Source of the DNA: Nemertoderma westbladi
Lineage: Eukaryota; Xenacoelomorpha; Nemertodermatida; Nemertodermatidae
Direction of reading: 5' to 3'
Assembly (NCBI GenBank): GCA_032718475.1
Contig: JAUCBJ010007762.1
Coordinates: 1 to 64,000, forward strand
Length of the DNA stretch: 64,000 nucleotides
Below are positions 34,972 through 46,124 of the stretch, in pieces (the stretch's first letter is position 1; every line of letters starts with the position of its first letter). Made by a program: the position numbers and the translations under genes. The notes below the pieces were generated by a model. It did no database searches, was not told where the DNA came from, and saw only the letters and a list, made by a program, of their open reading frames with translations.

Positions 34972-35790
34972 CCCTGCGATGTCCACACCGCAAGATACCA
35001 GTGGCTGGGATAAGGTGTCTAACATTATAATGGTTGACATCCAGAATTTTGCCAAAAGTCAGGCAAAGACTGGGATGATGACGCCCTCGTAAGTAATCAT
35101 AATATTCCCCGTTTCACCCCACACTACCCAGGCCTACTGATGTTGATAGGCCAAAATGTACCAGAGGCCTTAGAGATTTTGGAGAAACGACCCAGACATC
35201 CAGAACCAATGTTAGCCTACGCCTGTTGGACAATATTGGGATGTTACTGTACCGGGTCCTCCCAGAAGACGCTGTTGGAGCGAAAAGGACCAACAAATAC
35301 AGACACCGACACTTGCAACTTAGTGACCCACCTATGCAATGAAACTATAGCGACGGAAGATGATGTCTTAACTACCCCTGACCAAACCGACAGCGGTTGT
35401 GACGCTCCCCTGTCCTCAGACCAAGACTGTTTCTTTACTAGGTACAGTGAACCCAATATCGTGACCCCGATGACCGACCAAGAATTGCTTACCACCCATT
35501 TGGAGTTGTGCAATTTGCTACACGCACCTCCCGACCTGCAGCAAGAACTGAGCGAGCTCGAGGAAGCCAGGCGTCTTCTAAAACTATAAGAACATACAGT
35601 TACTTGGATGCAGCAGGAGATACTCGAGCAAAACTCCAATGACAAGGCATTGTCAGTGGAAGAGGAGCGAGCAGATACAGAGAACCACCACCAGGTTTTT
35701 GCTGGAACAAGGCAAATACAAAGTGGGGCTTCCCTGGCGGTCTCCCCAACCTCGGGTCTGTTAGGCAAAGATATGTTATTATTTAATATT
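34972..35790 (+). pseudogene. BEL element B protease end and start of RT
   Basis: After the insertion the sequence reads STPQDTSG, MVDIQNFAKSQ, then after one frame change DWDDDALVSNHNIPRF and LIGQNVPEALEILEKRP (frame ending 35589), all matching element C protease. Further on, in another frame near 35702-35737, EQGKYKVGLPW is the conserved entry into the BEL/Pao reverse transcriptase. The element stops there: no RT core follows. At least three frame breaks. Confidence 0.75.
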
Positions 35791-35846
35791 TGAAACATTC
35801 TTACCCATAATGCCGCACAAGTCCATAAAATGTGTCACCCTGCGCT

Positions 35847-35944
35847 CCATAGCCATGGAAATTCAAATGATAAAGACACCGCAATGAATTGATATATTTT
35901 TGGTGGTTAATTCAAATCATTTGAATTTCCCGGGCTATCTATGG
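35847..35944. repeat. Small palindromic (MITE-like) hairpin
   Basis: CCATAG...GGAAATTCAAATGAT on the left is mirrored by ATCATTTGAATTTCC...CTATGG on the right, with a ~45-bp centre. It is about 98 bp, consistent with a short foldback element or a decayed MITE. Confidence 0.6.
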
Positions 35945-37516
35945 TCGGAGCAGATTGGCACCTTCTGACCTATTCAGCTATATATTACTGCTGTACTGTA
36001 TTCTGGTATTAATGACTTGTATCATGCAGTCATGCCTGCATGCCGTATTCTGGTATTCTGCATTCAGCATTGGACCGGTGCATATCTGCTTAATGCAATA
36101 GCAACTGCAATACTGCACTACTGCACTACTGCAATAATTTATAACATTATATATATACAAGCTGGCAAGCCTGGAGGGTTCACGGTCCTCCTACTTAATC
36201 AGTACAATAATAATAACCGATACATCATTGTCGAAACGTACCCAGTATTCGGGTACCGGCTGGCCATGAGCCTTCGCCATCCCTATATCTAACTTTTGTC
36301 CAAATTTTATTTCGATTGATTAATAAATAACTGAGATATCGCTCTGGACACACACACACACACACACACACACTAACACACACACACACACACATTACGG
36401 TAATAATGGTCACTTATGTCAAAGACCGTGAACCAATATATACTAGAAAGCCAGCAAGCTGGCTGGAAGGAGCCCGGGGGAAAAATCCTAGCCAAGACTA
36501 TTACAAAGAACTATGTCAGTTAGCAGTAAGTAAACTAAAATTGTCTAAACTGCAAGGCGTGAGGCTAGCTGACTTTGTGGCTCGCCCCACATAATAAAAA
36601 ATGCAACTTAGCTACCACTAACAAAAATATAATATGAAGCAAATAATTTCATTATCAAGCACGTTTACAAGATATAAGATACGATTACCGAATATTTATA
36701 AAAAATGCCCATGATGCACAACCAGGTAAATAACAACGAATAGAGCCAAATAACAAATTTAGTTTCCTTCTATAGGTATTATCCCGTCGCCAAGCGGAAT
36801 ATCTCTTCCCAGTGAATTCTATGTGAATATGTAATATAGGTACTCCTTAGGCTGTAGGCCAGAGCGGGCTCCTTAAATACATGCAACTACTGTATTATAG
36901 TGTAGGTCAACTATAAAACATTTTGCAATCCACAGTGAGTATCGACTGCAATAGGACACAACACACTGCTTTGTGTAACTAAAATTCATTCTCCTGATCC
37001 ACCCCCTAACATAGCAGAGTGAGTAACCTTATTGTACAGTAGATATACCCTTAGGAAGCACTGGGAGAGCAATCAGCTTATGGGGTAATACATTAGAAAC
37101 CAACAGCTTATGTGTGAGTAAACATTGCCTTTCCTTATAGCCTACTAGTAAAACTTGGCAACCAACACGTTTTTCTATGACTGTGTATAACATATTAAGC
37201 CATATTTCATCATGAACACCAGCTGTTATTTTACCATTGCTTTTAATTTCGCGACAAAACAATGTCAAAAAACTAAATATATCGAATACCACACATAGAA
37301 TCGATCTGAAATTTTGTAAAGCGATTATGAACCACCAAAGCAATGTACTTGCAAAATTTTATCAAAATCGCCGGGCAGGAAGTGCCTTAACCTATATAAT
37401 TATCAATCAGTATGTCAGTCAGTCAGTCAGTGTAATGTATCATCCTGAGATTTTTACAGAAAGTATCCCTGAGATTCTTATTACAGTAATAATCCCGCTG
37501 TCAAGCGGGCTCCTAA
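35945..37516. other. Spacer with a CA microsatellite
   Basis: A (CA)n tract lies at about 36348-36393. Several short frames exist (for example 36406-36594 plus and 37029-37343 minus) but I cannot tie them to any family or to splice sites. Similar phrases ATCCCG...AAGCGG near 36782 and 37490 suggest an old local duplication. Confidence 0.4.
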
Positions 37517-38020
37517 TAAAAACTCACCTTTCAATGTCCGGCCACAAATAATCAGATACTGGTACAGAATATTCTAAATCGATAAGAGGTATCGGCGAGT
37601 CGGATATCCACTAAATGAGGAGAACCGGGGCTGTAGTACTCTGTGTCTCCCCCAGTACCTCTGGTCCAACCACAGAGGTACCGGCCACCCGTATAGTTTG
37701 AAACCTCTTGTCTGACGTGGTCTCTGGCGTCAATTAGGTTTACAGCATTCTTGGGGCTCTGAATAAATTAACAATTTATACAATTAATTGTTATTATATT
37801 TCTGATCTATACTTTAACACGCATCTAGAAATATAATTTCAATGAGCATTTCTTGAGATAGAAATACTTTTCTTGAATACTGCATAATACTCGGTATTAT
37901 TATGATTGTACATGGTTGTTTATGAGTATGTTGAATATCAAACACAAAAATTCCATTATTTAACACTGAATGAAGAATGTATACCTTGAAATAATAAAAA
38001 TATATACCAGTACTGATCAC
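37517..38020. repeat. Segmental duplicate, copy 1 (interrupted by a LINE piece)
   Basis: About 505 bp nearly identical to 39643-40146, and homology continues after the LINE insertion at 38463-38487. It includes a complete copy of the last exon described at 39678-39884. Confidence 0.9.
37552..37758 (-). CDS. Duplicate terminal exon, copy 1
   Basis: 207 bp opening after TTTATTCAG (acceptor at 37759) with SPKNAVNLIDARDHVRQEV and closing FRIFCTSI then TGA. Same length and phase as the copy at 39678-39884, differing at a few residues (Thr for Pro in the RGPGG stretch, Cys for Ser near the end). Both copies are open, so either could serve as a last exon for the gene with the exon at 40373-40585. 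A GTGAGT 33 bases after the stop is a possible donor. Family unknown. Confidence 0.5.
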   Translation of the reverse strand, partial: SPKNAVNLIDARDHVRQEVSNYTGGRYLCGWTRGTGGDTEYYSPGSPHLVDIRLADTSYRFRIFCTSI

Positions 38021-38462
38021 TATACCAGTGCTGACCCGACAACGGAGGAACCCATCGTCTTAGACTATCTACTTAGCACCGATAATCCACAGCAGCTCAA
38101 CCCCACATTTCACCCCCGCTGCCTCCGATGGCCGCCCCGTTGTTTGTGAGCCGGATGGAGATTTCTCCCAGGTTGGCGTTATGAACTGGCCAGTGGCGTG
38201 ATGACCTTGACCCGCGCAGGCACATGTGGGCGGCCCGAACCAGCAGAAAACTGATGTGTCGTCGGATCCAGGTAACGCACTCTGTGTAGCTGATCCCCCG
38301 CTTATCCGCCAACAGAACAGCAAGGTGTTTGAAGAACTGCGCCGTGGATGGTGAGATTCCCCCGAAAGCAGACATGAATATAATTTCGGTGACTTTATAA
38401 CTTGACAAACATTTCATAAGTACTTTAGTGGTGCTAGACACGCATTGCAATTAAAAATCATA
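38021..38462 (-). mobile_element. LINE 3'-end fragment inserted in a duplicate
   Basis: 442 bp flanked by GATCAC on both sides (38015-38020 and 38463-38468). The equivalent site at 40141 has a single GATCAC and no insert. On the minus strand 38450-38097 reads SAFGGISPSTAQFFKHLAVL, then TECVTWIRRHISFLLVRAA and MCLRGSRSS, the typical C-terminal end of certain non-LTR RT proteins. So it is a 5'-truncated LINE copy with a short target duplication. Confidence 0.75.
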
Positions 38463-38487
38463 GATCACATAACAATTGAGTGCCGCA

Positions 38488-39457
38488 CTTTTCAGCGTTA
38501 AAGACCCTTGTTTATTGATGTAAACCTCCCTCGCTGCGCTCGCTCGGTACATAAATAAACTCGGATCATAATGCTGCAAAGTGCTACTTTGCACACAATG
38601 ATGTAAATAGTTATTAGATTTAATTAATACGGGATAAAATTCACATTATATTTAATAGGCCTATAGATAATTGTTACATTAGGGTAAGAGGCAAAACGTC
38701 TACATTTATGTCTCCAATATATGAATTACTGGTGGGGGATGGAATTCGTAGGGGTCGTAAGATGTATTTAGGCTAGTCTATAAACTAATCCCCCACCAAT
38801 GACAAAATGTTAATAATGAAGTGTATAGTACGCGAAATAGTGATAAGTTATCCTTCCTAGAGGTACCGAACGGTCATACATTATTTCTTAAAAAAGCACA
38901 AATTTTAATCGCTTGTCAGTGAGAATTTATTAAAACCTGTTGTTATTTACAGTATTGTTATTTACAATTTAACATATTTTGTTTGCACAAGTTTCGATCT
39001 TCAAACGGCTGAGACATCCAAATAGTGGCGCAAATTGACCATTAGTGAAAAGGTATTGTTTATTGTTTTGGGTAGAAAACACCGCCACTAATATTTGAAA
39101 TTTAAATAAATTAATTTTTTAAATCATCTAAAAAACACATATTTTGTGTTTCCGGTCACTTTGCGCCATTAACTCGAGAAATCACATCCGCGTTTTTGAC
39201 TGTCGGTCACAAGTGATAATAATTATCTATAACGAAAGACTTAAAATCGTCTAAAAACTACTTATTGTACAACTCATAATCAGAAATTACACAAAAGTGA
39301 ATTGTATGCGTTATTGTAGATATATATATTTTTTAAAATATCTGCAAAGGCATTTTTGGCTGTAGAATTAAATTGATAATAAATACTATTGTTTACCGCC
39401 AGGGGTGCAAGTTAAATTCATAAGAACTAAAGGCAATTTCCTTGTAATTGTTTATTT
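38488..39457. other. AT-rich spacer
   Basis: No gene recognised. A short GC-rich CTCGCTGCGCTCGCTCGG word lies near 38530. Confidence 0.4.
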
Positions 39458-39607
39458 TGGGCCATTATGCCTAGATTGGGCCATTTTGTTCTAGGTGGGC
39501 CATATTTGCCCTAAGAGGACGTGTACCTTTTGGGCCATCGTAGTAGGATTAGGGCCATTGCTCCAAGCCCAAGGCCATTTAAGGGCCATTGGACCTTTAA
39601 AAGGTGG
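39458..39607. repeat. Irregular cluster of GGGCCAT words
   Basis: At least seven GGGCCAT or AGGCCAT words within 150 bp, spaced 15-35 bp, without a clear longer unit. Confidence 0.6.
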
Positions 39608-39642
39608 CCCTAATAGTGGGAAAGCTTATATATTTATATATA

Positions 39643-40146
39643 TAAAAACTCACCTTTCTATGTCCGGCCACAAATAATCAGATACTGGTACTGAATATTC
39701 TAAATCGATAAGAGGTATCGGCGAGTCGGATATCCACTAAATGAGGAGAACCGGGGCTGTAGTACTCTGTGTCTCCCCCAGGACCTCTGGTCCAACCACA
39801 GAGGTACCGGCCACCCGTATAGTTTGAAACCTCTTGTCTGACGTGGTCTCTGGCGTCAATTAGGTTTACAGCATTCTTGGGGCTCTGAATAAATTCACAA
39901 TTTATACAATTATTTGTTATTATATTTCTGATCTATACTTTAACACGCATCTAGAAATATAATTTCAATGAGCATTTCTTGAGATAGAAATACTTTTCTT
40001 GAATACTGCATAATACTCGGTATTATTATGATTGTACATGGTTGTTTATGAGTATGTTGAATATCAAACACAACAATTCCATTATTTAACACTGAATGAA
40101 GAATGTATACCTTGAAATAATAAAAATATATACCAGTATTGATCAC
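39643..40146. repeat. Segmental duplicate, copy 2 (uninterrupted)
   Basis: Near-identical to 37517-38020; homology begins at TAAAAACTCACCTTTC and continues past GATCACATAACAATTGAG to about 40165. The pair lies 2.1 kb apart in direct orientation. Confidence 0.9.
39678..39884 (-). CDS. Terminal exon of an unrecognised spliced gene
   Basis: Acceptor TTTATTCAG then SPKNAVNLIDARDHVRQEV, a Tyr/Gly-rich middle with YLCGWTRGPGGDTEYYSPG, and RFRIFSTSI before TGA: 68 residues. It is phase 0 at its 5' end and so matches the phase-0 donor of the exon at 40373-40585. The family is unknown to me. The exact duplicate at 37552-37758 supports functional coding, since both stay open. Confidence 0.55.
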   Translation of the reverse strand, partial: SPKNAVNLIDARDHVRQEVSNYTGGRYLCGWTRGPGGDTEYYSPGSPHLVDIRLADTSYRFRIFSTSI

Positions 40147-40372
40147 ATAACAATTGAGTGCCGCATTTCAGTGATTGAGGCCGCAAATATGTTCAGTAAA
40201 TTAGATTATGACTAAATTTAAATCATCCCAATATATCCTCATAGGGTTAAATTCAAATATAGTAGAAAAAGTATTTAAAAGTGTAGCGGTAGGCCTAAAC
40301 TGTACCCTATTATATTCTATATGATACAAAATATGACTGTATATTAATGTTAATGTCGCTTCGTATACTCAC

Positions 40373-40585
40373 GTAACAAAACTTATCACTAAAAAACAGC
40401 CGTGTAAATGCCCTCCAGTGGAACCGGTGGGGAATTATTGCATTGCCTTCATTATGATTCAGCCCCGGAATGTTTGTATCCACTTTGATAACCCAGACTG
40501 GCCCGGAATATTCGAAGCATGGACAACCAGTTAACCCATAAAGTCCGCCACAAGTATCACCGCCACACACTTGCACTATATTTAC
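40373..40585 (-). CDS. Penultimate exon, Cys-rich, of the same gene
   Basis: 213 bp (71 codons) between a TTTACAG acceptor (ending 40586) and a perfect donor TTAC|GTGAGT (40373/40372). It reads VCGGDTCGGLYGLTGCPCFE, then GPVWVIKVDTNIPG and HRFHWRAFTRLFFSDKFCY. Four cysteines cluster at the start. Upstream exons, expected at higher coordinates on the minus strand, were not identified with confidence. Confidence 0.6.
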
Positions 40586-40730
40586 CTGTAAATAGGATTA
40601 AAATATGATAGTGATTCATTATCGAAACTATTACCGGAACATTGGTAAGATTTGTATCGGTTTCAATGTAGGCAGGGCCTATGTATAAAATTAAAAAAAA
40701 CAGAGAAAAATTAGACACAGTTTGCGCGCG

Positions 40731-41219
40731 AGCTGGGGGAAGATCTTCTCTGTGCTGGGGGTAAGGGCGCGTAAGAAAAGGGGGAAGAGGGGGAAAGAAA
40801 TGGGGTACGGATCTATAAATGGCATCCAATGGACGCCTCTATTTTACGACCGTTCTATACTGTAAACATACAGCTGTCTGTCTACCTTATTGAGAAGTGG
40901 TAATACTACTGAATAGTTGCTAAACTCATATTATCCTATCATTACACACCTACTGTACTTAACCATACAAACCTATATTACATACCTACTTACACGTACC
41001 CTCCCACCCACCTAAGCACGACTTAACTGCCCCCACCACCACCCACCTAAGCACACCTACTTAACCGCACCCACCCACCCACCCACCTAAGCACACCTAC
41101 TTAACCGCACCCACCCACCCACCCTCCCAAGCACGTCTACTTAACCGCACTCACCCAAGCACGTCTACTTAACCGCACCCACCCACTTAAGCATGTCTAA
41201 TTAACCACACCCACCCACC
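40731..41219. repeat. Duplicated segment flanking the CACCCA minisatellite, copy 1
   Basis: AGCTGGGGGAAGATCTTCTC to the first minisatellite units is repeated almost exactly at 44842-45251 (for example one T more, and AGAGC for GGGCG). Confidence 0.85.
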
Positions 41220-42830
41220 CACCTAAGCACACCCATACTTAACCGCACCCACCCACCCACCTAAGCACGTCTACTTAACCGCACCCACCCAAGCACGTCT
41301 GCATAACCGCACCCACCCACCTAAGCACGTCTACTTAACCACACCCACCAACCCACCTAAGCACACATACTTAACCGCACCCACCCAAGCACGTATACTT
41401 AACCGCACCCACCCACCTTAGCACGTATACTAACCCGCTCCCCACCCCCCCCCCCCCAGACAAATCAGCACGTCTACCTAACCGCACCCACCCCACCCAC
41501 CCACCTAAGCACGTATACTTACCCGCACCCAACCACCTACCTAAGCACACATAGTTAACCGCACCCACCTAAGCACCTCTACTTAACTACACCCACCCAC
41601 CTACCCAAGCACGTCTACTTAACCGCACCCACACACCTAAGCACGTCTACTTACCCGCACCCACCCACCTACTTAAGCACGTTTACTTACCCACTCCCAC
41701 CCACACACCTAAGCACGTCTACTTATCCGCACCCACACACCTACTTAAGCACGTCTACTTAACCGCACCCACCCACCCAACCCACCTAAGCACGTATACT
41801 TACCCGCACCCACCCACCTAACTAAGCACACCTAGTTAACCGCACCCACCTAAGCATGTCTAATTAACCACACCCACCCACCAACCTAAGCACACCTACT
41901 TAACCGCACCCACCCACCCACCTAAGCACATCTACTTAACCGCACCCACCCAAGCACGTCTACTTTACCGCACCCACCCACCTACTTAAGCACGTCTACT
42001 TACCCATTCCCACCCACACACCTAAGCACGTCTACTTAACAGCACCCACCCACCCACCTAAGCACGTATACTTACCCGCACCCACCCATCTACCTAAGCA
42101 CACCTAGTTAACCGCACCCACCTAAGCACGTCTACTTAACCACACACACCTAAGCACGTCTACTTACCCGCACCCACCCATCCACCTAAGCACGTCTACT
42201 TAACCGCACCCACCCACCTATGCACGTCTACTGACCCGCACCCACCCACCTACTTAAGCACGTCTACTTACCCGCTCCCACCCACACACCCAAGCACGTC
42301 TACTTAACTGCACCCACCTAATCACGTCTACTTAACCGCACCCACCCACCCACCTAAGCATGTATACTTACCCGCACCCACCCATCTACCTAAGCACACC
42401 TAGTTAACCGCACCCACCTAAGCATGTCTACTTAACCACACCCACCCACACACCTAAGCACGTCTACTTACCCGCACCCACCCACCCTCCTAAGCACATT
42501 GACTTAACCGCATCCACCCACCCACCTATGCACACCTACTTAACCGCACCACCCACCCACCTCCTAAGCAGGTCTACTTAACCGCACCCACCCACCTGCA
42601 TAAGCACCTCTACTTAACCGTACCCACCCACCAACCTAAGCAAGACTTAACCGCACCCACCCACCCAACTAAGCACATCTACTTATCCGCACCAACCAAC
42701 CCTTCTAAGCACGTCTACTTACACCGCACCCGCCAACCTAAGCATGTCTACTTAACTGCACCCTCCCACCAAACTAAGCACGTATACATAACCACACCCA
42801 ACCTCCCCCATCCCTACACACCTAATTACC
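40985..42830. repeat. Long irregular minisatellite, CACCCACCCACCTAAGCAC type
   Basis: Around 60 imperfect units of CACCCACCCACCTAAGCACG followed by TCTACTTAACCG, 25-40 bp each because the CACC stretch varies in length. Strongly strand-asymmetric: C-rich on plus, G-rich on minus. Frames on the minus strand through it (for example near 41371-41568) are low-complexity. Confidence 0.92.
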
Positions 42831-43551
42831 CGCACATCGTTGTGCCGCTCATTGTGTCAAGTACAATGCACACAGCTCCAACCAGACACTATATAACATT
42901 GGAGGTGTCTCATTGGTTCCCCCAAGCTTGACACTAGAACAAAGCTGCCTCCGCTTTGCAGGACATTGCTTTCGCCGCGAGAACCAGCAGTGCATAATCT
43001 TGTACTTTGGCAGCCTCATGGAGTGAATAAGCAAAGCATGGTGGACAGCCCATGACTTCTTGAAGCGCATCTTAAAGGACACTGGCCTTGAAGATGCGGA
43101 AAATCTAGCAAATGTCATGGGTGATATGGAGTTGTGGCGGTGCAATTTTGTTGACAAGCCGGCACAGCATTCTTAAAAATGCAGCTGCAATGCAGCATGC
43201 CGATCCTAGTAGTTGTAGTACCCGCACTCACCTACCCCTACCCACCCTTCCACACACTATTTACCCCCACCGACTGCCCGAACCTAACAAACACACCCAC
43301 CCCTACTTTTTCTACCTTATTCAGACTCCACGGCAAACATTATCGGAGCAATCAAGCCGTACCAGAAATTTGCAAAAACGGAAAGCAGGGACAGTTTTCG
43401 CCAAAACTTTTTTTTACAAGAACCGTTTTTTGATAATCGTTTCCTATAAAATAATGCTGCTAAGTGTTGGCGCCACTGCGCGTGGCAGTAATCATCCCGA
43501 CCTTTTCTTTATTGTGCTATATTCATATTTATTTGTAAACGAAGAAATATA
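42831..43551. other. Spacer, possible decayed coding on the plus strand
   Basis: On the plus strand about 43020-43160 reads KAWWTAHDFLKRILKDTG and ENLANVMGDMELWRCNF, which looks protein-like but is bounded by stops. I cannot assign it. A 102-codon minus-strand frame over the same bases is probably its shadow. Confidence 0.3.
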
Positions 43552-43765
43552 TTTCAGTTCAGTTGAGTTTTATGCTTATTTAATATGTGATTCGATTTAT
43601 CGAGAGATTGTAACTATACTAATAGGTTTGAATTATTGTAAGTTGATTATTGGTGGTTTCAGTTGAGTTTATTAGCTTATTTATTATCTGAATTGCTTTA
43701 TCGAGAGATTGTAACTATACTAATAGGTTTTATTGAATTATTGTAAGTTGATTATTGGTGGTGTG
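43552..43765. repeat. Tandem duplication of about 105 bp
   Basis: Two copies of a block containing CAGTTGAGTTT, TTTATCGAGAGATTG and GTAAGTTGATTATTGGTGG, with a few differences. Confidence 0.8.
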
Positions 43766-44841
43766 AGTTAATTAAGTTGTGCATTGTATTGTAATCTCAA
43801 TCTAGAAGTATGTTAGAATAGGGCAATCCTACATATTTAATATCAGTAATTAGTATATCGTTTACGGTATAATTTTGAATATAATATTATAAATTATATA
43901 AATAATAACGACCTGAGGAACTCTGAATAAATTTCCATCCAAATAAAAACTGTAATCTTTCGACTATCTCCTTCCTTCTAAAGCCGTCTACATTACGTAG
44001 GCTGCCGGGACCCTTGTAGACTCTGTCTCTTCTCTGTACTAGAGGGAGCAGAGGTTATTGCAGGAATTCTCTCTGAGGGAGAGATTGATTGTTAGCAATT
44101 TTGGGAATATTATTATTCGCGTTATTCGCCAGTACAAAACCTATGTCTTGATATTAGTACAAGCATCTTTTTTTCAATTTATCAAACTCCGCATCGATTT
44201 GTGCCATACTGACTGTATATTAGAGCCACCGCTTAAACCCTGGCGGTAATAGTTTATTGTCCAGGTCAGCCGATAGGATTATTGTTAGTAGCACTGCGAC
44301 TACATTAATCGCGCAGCAACCCTAAGTATTTACATCCTAGAACATTCGATAACTATTGTAAATTATTGTAATTAATAGGTTGGTTGCTTTTTTTACCATA
44401 TATTATTAAATAAATGTGAGATAGTTAGTGCCGTTAGTTTAATTATAATATCGTAAACATCACTGCACAAAAACGCTTTTTTATTTGCATGCGAAAATAA
44501 GGGTTATGCCAGAGCCAGCCTAGAGGCCAAGCAAGTTACCGGTAGCCGTAGCAATGCAAGAAGCTTCCTATTGGGTGCTATTTTTAGATCCTTCCCCCTT
44601 TTCTTACCCCCTCATCCGTGCCACCACTGGTTCAGCCAAAAAACCCAGGCAGCACCGTAACCCATCATTGTTCCAATTCTCCGGTAGACTATAATTACTG
44701 CCCTCCTAATTTGTTTCAAATTTGTTTCACTGGCATACATAGCATTGCAGGTAGGACACCATTACGTGGCTCCTAATATGTTTCAATTATGTTCCAATTT
44801 TGTTTCAACTAACAGAGACATACTAGTGGCAGTACGCGCAA
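43766..44841. other. Spacer
   Basis: AT-rich, no gene, tRNA or repeat recognised apart from short TTTGTTTCAA-like words near 44705-44810. Confidence 0.4.
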
Positions 44842-45251
44842 GAGCTGGGGGAAGATCTTCTCTGTGCTGGGGGTAAGAGCGCGTAAGAAAAGGGGGAAGA
44901 GGGGGAAAGAAATGGGGTATGGATCTATAAATGGCATCCAATGGGACGCCTCTATTTTACGACCGTTCTATACTGTAAACATACAGCTGTCTACCTTATT
45001 GAGAAGTGGTAATACTACTGAATAGTTGCTAAACTCATATTATCCTATCATTACACACCTACTGTACTTAGCCATACATACCTATATTACATACTTACTT
45101 ACACGTACCCACCCACCCACCTAAGCATACCTACTTAACCGCACCCACCCACCCACCCTCCCAAGCACGTCTACTTAACCGCACTCACCCAAGCACGTCT
45201 ACTTAACCGCACCCACCCACCTAAGCATGTCTAATTAACCACACCCACCCA
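44842..45251. repeat. Duplicated segment, copy 2, with short minisatellite
   Basis: Counterpart of 40731-41219. Here the CACCCA array is only about 140 bp, whereas copy 1 has expanded to 1.8 kb. Confidence 0.85.
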
Positions 45252-45420
45252 AAAATTTTTAACAAGTGTGCCTTTTAACAAGAAATCCATTGCTGAAATT
45301 ATACTGTAGTTCTTCTCAGGTACTGTACGGCCAGCATCATCGTATTATTTCTGCCTACTGTATTTATTAAAATATGATACCTGGTAATGTGTTCATCAAA
45401 ACCACTTCAACACAACTTAC

Positions 45421-45511
45421 CTCCACCTTCTAATTCCCTCAATGGGCACGTCCGTTTATTGTGAGACGCGTCACCACAATTACCACAAGTACGCTTTCTC
45501 TTTTGTGGCAT
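45421..45511 (-). CDS. First exon with one zinc knuckle
   Basis: ATG 45511 opens MPQKRKRTCGNCGDASHNKR, then TCPLRELEGG, and the exon ends at a perfect donor GGAG|GTAAGT (45421/45420). It encodes one Cys-x2-Cys-x4-His-x4-Cys knuckle after a basic start. Such N- or C-terminal knuckles occur in transposase-derived and other nucleic-acid-binding proteins. The next exon should lie below 45415 on the minus strand but I could not identify it. The tight match of knuckle plus donor makes chance unlikely. Confidence 0.5.
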
Positions 45512-46119
45512 ATTGATCGTTCGGGTTAGAATACAAAATATGAATGTAAAAATAATATAAAATAATACAAAATAATACAATATATCAAAAGATAGCCAAT
45601 GTAAATTTATTCAAAAGCCTATTAAAATATAATTAGTTAAGATACAATTGTACTGTACGGTAAATACAGTCTACCGGATACCGGTAATAAACATAAATAA
45701 CTTACAGCAAGCCTACCGTTATATTGTAGAATGTTTCCCTTGTATAACAAATACAAAAAATCTTTAGACCTTACCTATGTAACTCACTAATTAAAAGGCC
45801 TACCGAATCATATAGCCTATCATGGGCACTAAAGTGTATATCGCCGTCACCCTTATTCTGCCTTTGTCACTGGCAAAATAAAAAGTATTACAGTATTTTT
45901 AAAATTTGAAAAATGGTCACCCAAGCTATAGGTACGATTGCCAAATTGCATTTTCCTCGGATTGCGATATTTCGGATATTTCTGAAATATGTGAATGTCT
46001 TTCAAAAGTGTGACTCATAATATTAGCTAAATATTTAAACACTATAGAGTTCTAGAAAATAGGCCTACGGTACGATTTTTTTTTATTTTTTTTTAAAAAT
46101 TAGCTACTATATAAAAACA
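45512..46119. other. AT-rich spacer before element C
   Basis: No gene seen. TAGCTACT near 46102 belongs to a CTAGCTAC-rich context that resumes on the far side of element C at 58195, as expected for one interrupted locus. Confidence 0.4.
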
Positions 46120-46124
46120 CTACC

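Noticed and set aside
37029-37343. 104-residue minus-strand ORF
   Set aside because: No family features or splice sites that I could support.
42849-43157. 102-residue minus-strand ORF
   Set aside because: No recognisable domain; the plus strand looks at least as protein-like. Left unassigned.
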